A stretch of 22,929 nt of DNA from a virus: the IMG/VR virus record IMGVR_UViG_3300042923_000742, positions 1 to 22,929 of that record. One strand, written 5' to 3'. Positions 18,993 to 22,929 of this stretch are shown here, piece after piece (within the stretch, counting starts at the first letter, position 1; each line of letters starts with the position of its first letter). The notes under the pieces were generated by a model. That model searched no databases and was not told where the DNA came from. It saw only the letters and a list, made by a program, of their open reading frames with translations. A program made the position numbers and the translations under genes.

Positions 18993-19868
18993 TCAGCGAG
19001 TGCCTTGGACGCGGAGCGCGCCAGACCACGCGTCTGGGGACGGTGCGCCACGCCACTTGGTGAGACCACCAGCCCCAGCGTTGACCCCGATACCACGGCC
19101 ACCCGCAAGCAGGTACGTAGCGAACGACACGGGCAGCTCCACCCACCCGCCACGCGGGCTCAGGGGAATCGCGTCGTGAATCGACGGGGCACCGCTCAAC
19201 CCCCCGAGGTCGTGCAAACCGATGTTGCAGTTACCGGTCTGAGAGACCAGGGGAAGGTAGATCCAGATCCGAGAAATGGAAGCACCCGAACCGACACCGT
19301 CACGGAACGCGTTCCCGTACACCCACACACCATGCGTGGTGTTCCCCGCCCACACCTCCGAACCACCGAAGTAGTTCGAGTAGGAAGTGGACCACTTCCC
19401 CGAAGCCGCGGCGAGGATGTTCACGTCGAACGGCGCCGCCCCGCCGCCGCCCGGGGCCGCTGGCTCCTCTGGCGCATCAGGCGAGGTCGACAGCTTCCCA
19501 ACGATGATTTCGTTCCACCAGTCGACCTTCACCTCATCCGACACGACTGGCGTGTACCAAGCCTCGTACGGCAGCAAGTACGCCACCCCGTCGACTGTGA
19601 CCTCAGCCTTCGGCGACCCCGTGCCTGTGATCGTCCCAATCGGGTTCCTAGTCACCGCCGGCCCGATCACCGCGCCGCGCCCGGCCCGCCACTCCACCTG
19701 AACAGTCATGCCCGTCCGCGGCGGAGAGAACCCCGGGCAAGGGATCTTGATCTGCGTATCGCCCGTATTGATGACCGCGAGACCGTCCTCCATGCGAACA
19801 AACGTCGCCGTATGCGACCGCACCGCAGGGATGGCTGCGACCTGGGCGCGTATACGATCACCTGTCAT
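18993..19868 (-). CDS. Minor tail protein (291 aa)
   Basis: The ATG at 19868 is about five bases after AGGGGG; the upstream open frame lies inside the previous gene. The N-terminal domain (FVRMEDGLAVINTGDTQIKI, PGFSPPRTGMTVQVEWRAGR) looks like a small OB-like or barrel fold. A linker rich in proline and glycine (APEEPAAPGGGGAAP) separates it from a C-terminal beta-rich domain (SGKWSTSYSNYFGGSEVWAG, SRIWIYLPLVSQTGNCNIGL). This modular make-up is typical of baseplate or fibre proteins in actinophages. Confidence 0.72.
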   Translation of the reverse strand: MTGDRIRAQVAAIPAVRSHTATFVRMEDGLAVINTGDTQIKIPCPGFSPPRTGMTVQVEWRAGRGAVIGPAVTRNPIGTITGTGSPKAEVTVDGVAYLLPYEAWYTPVVSDEVKVDWWNEIIVGKLSTSPDAPEEPAAPGGGGAAPFDVNILAAASGKWSTSYSNYFGGSEVWAGNTTHGVWVYGNAFRDGVGSGASISRIWIYLPLVSQTGNCNIGLHDLGGLSGAPSIHDAIPLSPRGGWVELPVSFATYLLAGGRGIGVNAGAGGLTKWRGAPSPDAWSGALRVQGTR

Positions 19869-19876
19869 GGCGCCCC

Positions 19877-20986
19877 CTACAGTGGACGTTCGACGCGGAG
19901 CGTCACTGTCATAAATTCCGAGTTCGAGATGTTGAACGCCACCACACGCCCCACCAGCGGACGCGTCCACCCCTCCAACTCGACAACATCCCCGAGCTCC
20001 ACGAGAGGGTTGATGTGACACTGGACCGGAACGTCGTACTGTTGCGAACCCGTCGACAACGCGAGGATCGACTGGACGGCCGTCTCGGCCTGGGCCTTCG
20101 TCTTCACAAAGTCAGACGAGTAGTAGCGGGTGTTCTCCCCGAACAACCCATCCGTCGCGAGATCACCGTCGAAGACCTGAGCAACCGCCCAAATCTCGTT
20201 CCGCTGGTCATCCTCGAAGTGACCGACGACGACGTTGTACACCTCGTCCGTGTCAACCGAGTACCCAACGTCAACGACCGTGCCGCGGTCCCCGAGTCGA
20301 ATCGTCCCGACCACATCCCCGAGTTCGTCAGGGATGATCGTGAACGCGCCGGCCGAGTTCACCACAGGAATCCCGCCGAGCACATCACCGAGACGCTGCA
20401 CAGCACCCAACCGGCCGCCCTGCTTCGCCTCCCACACCGTAGAAGCAGGAATCGGTTGATCATCCACGGACTCCATCACAGGGAACCCAGTGATACGCCG
20501 CAACTCGTCAAAACACGAATCCAACGATGCAGGATGCTCCGGAGAACGAAACCCACGCCGGCGAACCCGAGAATCCAAAGACGAGAACTCAATAGCCACC
20601 CGCGAAGCCGTCACAACCTCACGCCCCGCAACATCCGCGACCGTGTCATACGCCGACGTGATCCGGTCCAGATCAAACAGACCCAACGAAACAGACTCAG
20701 AGAACTTCCCCGCACTGATCGTCATCACCAGCTCAAGCGTCGCCCGAAACGGAGACAGGACACCCTTCGTCCCCTCCGGCACCAACGACTCCCCATTCAC
20801 CGAGTCGTACACGATCACACCAGAACCAGTGCAAGCGATCTCACTGTCCAGGTCGCCACGCAGCGACCATGACTCGAACCGCAGCCCCTCCTTCACCCGA
20901 TCCGGACCATGCAACACATTCACCGTCACCGACCGGTCAAACGAACCCGTGAGAACATCCAGCAGTGCATCTGAGTGCCGCCGCAT
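19877..20986 (-). CDS. Minor tail protein (369 aa), DUF5047-like
   Basis: The ATG at 20986 is after GGAGGGG and overlaps the prior stop as TGATG. The N-terminal part (DALLDVLTGSFDRSVTVNVL, SWSLRGDLDSEIACTGSGVI) and the rest are beta-rich, with V-D-V-G-Y-S-V-D-T-D-E-V-Y-N-V-V-V-G and L-V-E-L-G-D-V-V-E-L-E-G. These features are common to the tail hub proteins that follow the distal tail protein in siphoviruses of actinobacteria. The function is structural, probably part of the baseplate hub. The DUF name is from memory of the family and should be tested. Confidence 0.7.
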   Translation of the reverse strand: MRRHSDALLDVLTGSFDRSVTVNVLHGPDRVKEGLRFESWSLRGDLDSEIACTGSGVIVYDSVNGESLVPEGTKGVLSPFRATLELVMTISAGKFSESVSLGLFDLDRITSAYDTVADVAGREVVTASRVAIEFSSLDSRVRRRGFRSPEHPASLDSCFDELRRITGFPVMESVDDQPIPASTVWEAKQGGRLGAVQRLGDVLGGIPVVNSAGAFTIIPDELGDVVGTIRLGDRGTVVDVGYSVDTDEVYNVVVGHFEDDQRNEIWAVAQVFDGDLATDGLFGENTRYYSSDFVKTKAQAETAVQSILALSTGSQQYDVPVQCHINPLVELGDVVELEGWTRPLVGRVVAFNISNSEFMTVTLRVERPL

Positions 20987-21912
20987 CAAGCCCCTCCGAA
21001 TCCGGCCAAATCGTAGCGACGCGCCAGGTCGGCATTCGTAGCGTTGTCTGCCTTCATGGCCGCGTTAGTCGCGTAGTACGTCTTGAGGTCGAGGTTGGTC
21101 AGCAACGGCACGAAGAGGCCGGGCACTGGAGGACTGACCTCGTCCCCCACCATGTGCTGCACGGTGGCCTCTCCGGTCGCCCGGATGTCCAGGTCTTCCT
21201 CAACGATGTCCATAACCCCGAGGAACATGGGCTTCGGGATCCGCATCCGCGACTCATGCCCACCGACGCGAAGACAAACCACCGGCACAGCCGTTGTGGT
21301 GTAGTCGCCGAGGAGCGCCTGCACCTTGTCGGCAGTGTCCTCATCCGGCGCGTATACGTCGTATGTGAACCCCTGGAGACCCCCGCGCCCCTGCGACAGA
21401 ACAACCCCAACCCGACGTCCGATCGGGCGCGAAATGCCACCGCTGACAGGCCGCGACAGCTTCCGTGCGGTCGTGTTCAACGCAGTCACCTTCACCGCAC
21501 CCTGCGGGTCCAGCGGGTTATGGAGCCACGTGTCGACCGACACCAGCCCGGTCCCCAAGAACACCGAGAACGGGTACAGGTCGATATCCGGCGGCAGGTC
21601 CTCTTCAGGCTCGAGCCCGTCGAACACTTCGCCCAACGTCGTTGGATCCGTGAACCCCAACGACAACCCGTCAGCATCGAACATTTCCGCCCGATAGATG
21701 ACGGGGATGTTGAACGGGCACTCGAAATCGATGCGCGACAACGAACCCGCCGTCGGCGCATCCACCGCGCCCCGGACAAGGTACTCGCGGCCCGCCGCGG
21801 AACGGTACACAGTAACCGTGGCCGTACCGGGCGCGAACTCCTCAAAGAACACCTCAGTGCGAGGGCACGGATCCGCGTCCATGTACGGCGTGATCGTCGG
21901 CGCGTAGGCCAT
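20986..21912 (-). CDS. Minor tail protein, distal-tail-like (308 aa)
   Basis: The ATG at 21912 overlaps the tape measure stop as TGATG. The sequence is beta-rich (TEVFFEEFAPGTATVTVYRS, SRIDFECPFNIPVIYRAEMF), and later R-R-V-G-V-V-L-S-Q-G-R-G-G-L and V-V-C-L-R-V-G-G-H-E-S. Its position right after the tape measure gene is that of the distal tail protein, which joins tail tube and baseplate. The gene stops just inside the next one. Confidence 0.75.
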   Translation of the reverse strand: MAYAPTITPYMDADPCPRTEVFFEEFAPGTATVTVYRSAAGREYLVRGAVDAPTAGSLSRIDFECPFNIPVIYRAEMFDADGLSLGFTDPTTLGEVFDGLEPEEDLPPDIDLYPFSVFLGTGLVSVDTWLHNPLDPQGAVKVTALNTTARKLSRPVSGGISRPIGRRVGVVLSQGRGGLQGFTYDVYAPDEDTADKVQALLGDYTTTAVPVVCLRVGGHESRMRIPKPMFLGVMDIVEEDLDIRATGEATVQHMVGDEVSPPVPGLFVPLLTNLDLKTYYATNAAMKADNATNADLARRYDLAGFGGA

Positions 21913-22929
21913 CAGTACCCCCTATTGCGCCAGCCGGCGTTGTCCCTCTGGCTCACCGCGGCGTTAGCTGCGACGATCCGACCGTCCACGAGTTCCACGA
22001 ACCCGTTTCCCATCTCAAATCGGCCAGCGACAGCCATTCCCTCAACCCCGGACGCGGCGGCAGATGTCAACCCAGACGTCGCAGCACGAACCATCGCGTA
22101 CTCGGACTGAATACCGCGTGCGAAACCCTGCGACGTGTACTCACCGATCTGCTGGAAAACCTTCGACGGCGACGCAATCCCGAGGAGATCCTTCGCCCAA
22201 CTGATAGCCCCACCGACCGTGTCAGTGATTGCCCGCTGAATCCGGCCCACCATCGAAGTGATGCCGTTCACAAACCCCTCAATGACCTGGCGACCCGCGT
22301 TGTACAGCCACGATCCGGCGTTTCCGACTGCCGCGGCAATTCGGCCGGGGAGCTGCTGGAACCAGGACACTGCCGTAGCAAGGTGCTGCTGAACCTGATC
22401 GGCGAAGATCTTAATGCCCTGCGTGGTGTTGAAGATCACCTGACCGACGCCCTTGCCGGCGTCTGCCGCTGCGCGGAACAGGTTCCCCCAGAACCCGGGC
22501 AGCTCCATCATGTGGTTCTTGAACTCTTCGAACGAGAACCCATTCAGCAGCCCCACGAAACCGGCGATCAGACCGCCCGTGTCAGCTGCGCCACGACCCA
22601 GATCCCGAAGGAAGTTGAGGAGTTCGCCGATCGCCTGCCCAAGACCGTCGATGCCCTCTTGCGTCTCCGGCTTGTTCAGCCACGCGGCGAACTCCTGGAG
22701 AGCGGGTATCCCCTCGTCGAGGAACCACTTCGACAACTGCTGCGCAACAGGCAGGAATGCCGTTCCGATCTGCGTGGAGATGTTCTCCCAAGCAGCCGCG
22801 GTGCGTGCCTGCTGGCCTGCGAGAGTGTCAGATTCGGCGGCGAACGTGCCCTGCTGATCCGTGGTCTGCGCCAGGATCTCGTTGTACGCGGCAAGGATGC
22901 GCTGCTGCTGTGTCAGCGAACCATTTCCG
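21912..22929 (-). CDS. Tape measure protein, C-terminal part (5' end outside the window)
   Basis: The frame is open to the right edge, giving 338 visible residues; no start is in the window. The first part has the known pattern LAAYNEILAQTTDQQGTFAA, then D-T-L-A-G-Q-Q-A-R-T-A-A-A-W-E-N. Hydrophobic helices follow (DTGGLIAGFVGLLNGFSFEE; SWFQQLPGRIAAAVGNAGSW). The S-W-A-K-D-L-L-G-I-A-S-P-S-K-V-F-Q-Q-I-G stretch is the typical C-terminal signature of actinophage and Gram-positive tape measure proteins. They set tail length and help DNA cross the cell envelope. Confidence 0.95.
   Translation of the reverse strand, partial: GNGSLTQQQRILAAYNEILAQTTDQQGTFAAESDTLAGQQARTAAAWENISTQIGTAFLPVAQQLSKWFLDEGIPALQEFAAWLNKPETQEGIDGLGQAIGELLNFLRDLGRGAADTGGLIAGFVGLLNGFSFEEFKNHMMELPGFWGNLFRAAADAGKGVGQVIFNTTQGIKIFADQVQQHLATAVSWFQQLPGRIAAAVGNAGSWLYNAGRQVIEGFVNGITSMVGRIQRAITDTVGGAISWAKDLLGIASPSKVFQQIGEYTSQGFARGIQSEYAMVRAATSGLTSAAASGVEGMAVAGRFEMGNGFVELVDGRIVAANAAVSQRDNAGWRNRGY

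Noticed and set aside
18990-20018. Plus-strand open frame of 342 codons
   Set aside because: It is the exact antisense of the minor tail genes, with arginine/histidine-rich shadow composition and no start signal.
20965-22110. Long plus-strand open frame (381 codons) opposite the tail genes
   Set aside because: It mirrors the tail genes at 19877-22929, lacks a ribosome site and has the arginine/histidine-rich composition of antisense frames in GC-rich DNA.
1-22929. CRISPR arrays, insertion sequences or rRNA
   Set aside because: No regularly spaced repeats, transposase genes or rRNA-like segments were seen on either strand.

Overview
The window is about half of a temperate siphovirus (long-tailed dsDNA phage) of a high-GC Gram-positive host, most likely an actinobacterium of the Microbacteriaceae type. 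The pointers are the GC-rich sequence, the dense ATGA/TGATG gene overlaps, the tail-gene set, an M15 peptidase endolysin, and a long series of tiny early genes typical of actinophages. The genus is an inference.

Layout. (1) 15034-22929, minus strand, late genes: the C-terminal part of the tape measure protein (cut by the window edge), two large minor tail proteins, two further tail or appendage proteins, the M15-type endolysin, two small holin-like membrane proteins, and a pectate-lyase-fold tailspike placed after the lysis genes. (2) 13581-15085, plus strand: a two-gene membrane module, a small two-TM protein and an O-antigen ligase/polymerase (Wzy/WaaL-like) protein. It converges on the tailspike and overlaps its 3' end. 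(3) 10428-13336, lysogeny region: a tyrosine integrase, an attP with a tRNA-3'-end-like core and GTAGGC arm repeats, a ribbon-helix-helix regulator preceded by four operator-like palindromes, a small HTH regulator, and a divergent XRE + excisionase-type HTH protein at the head of the early operon. (4) 1-10428, minus strand, early genes: three different HNH endonucleases, an HTH/DGQHR (ParB-like) gene pair, an Erf-type annealing protein, a probable replisome organizer and helicase loader, a RusA-type resolvase (cut by the left edge), and about fifteen very small proteins, many with paired cysteines.

The integrase and attP lie between the late and early arms, as in a virion-order phage genome, so the window does not look like the end of an integrated prophage. 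No polymerase, primase or helicase is visible here. Replication probably works by recruiting host DnaB, with recombination by Erf and RusA.

The most interesting point is the pairing, end to end, of a polysaccharide-type tailspike with a Wzy-like membrane protein. This suggests a receptor-recognition gene next to a receptor-altering (lysogenic conversion or superinfection exclusion) gene. Also notable are the four-site RHH operator, the apparently leaderless early transcript with a palindrome over its start codon, a perfect 11-bp-arm palindrome inside the HTH partner of the DGQHR protein, and a 485-bp gene-poor stretch with a tRNA T-arm-like structure and direct repeats.
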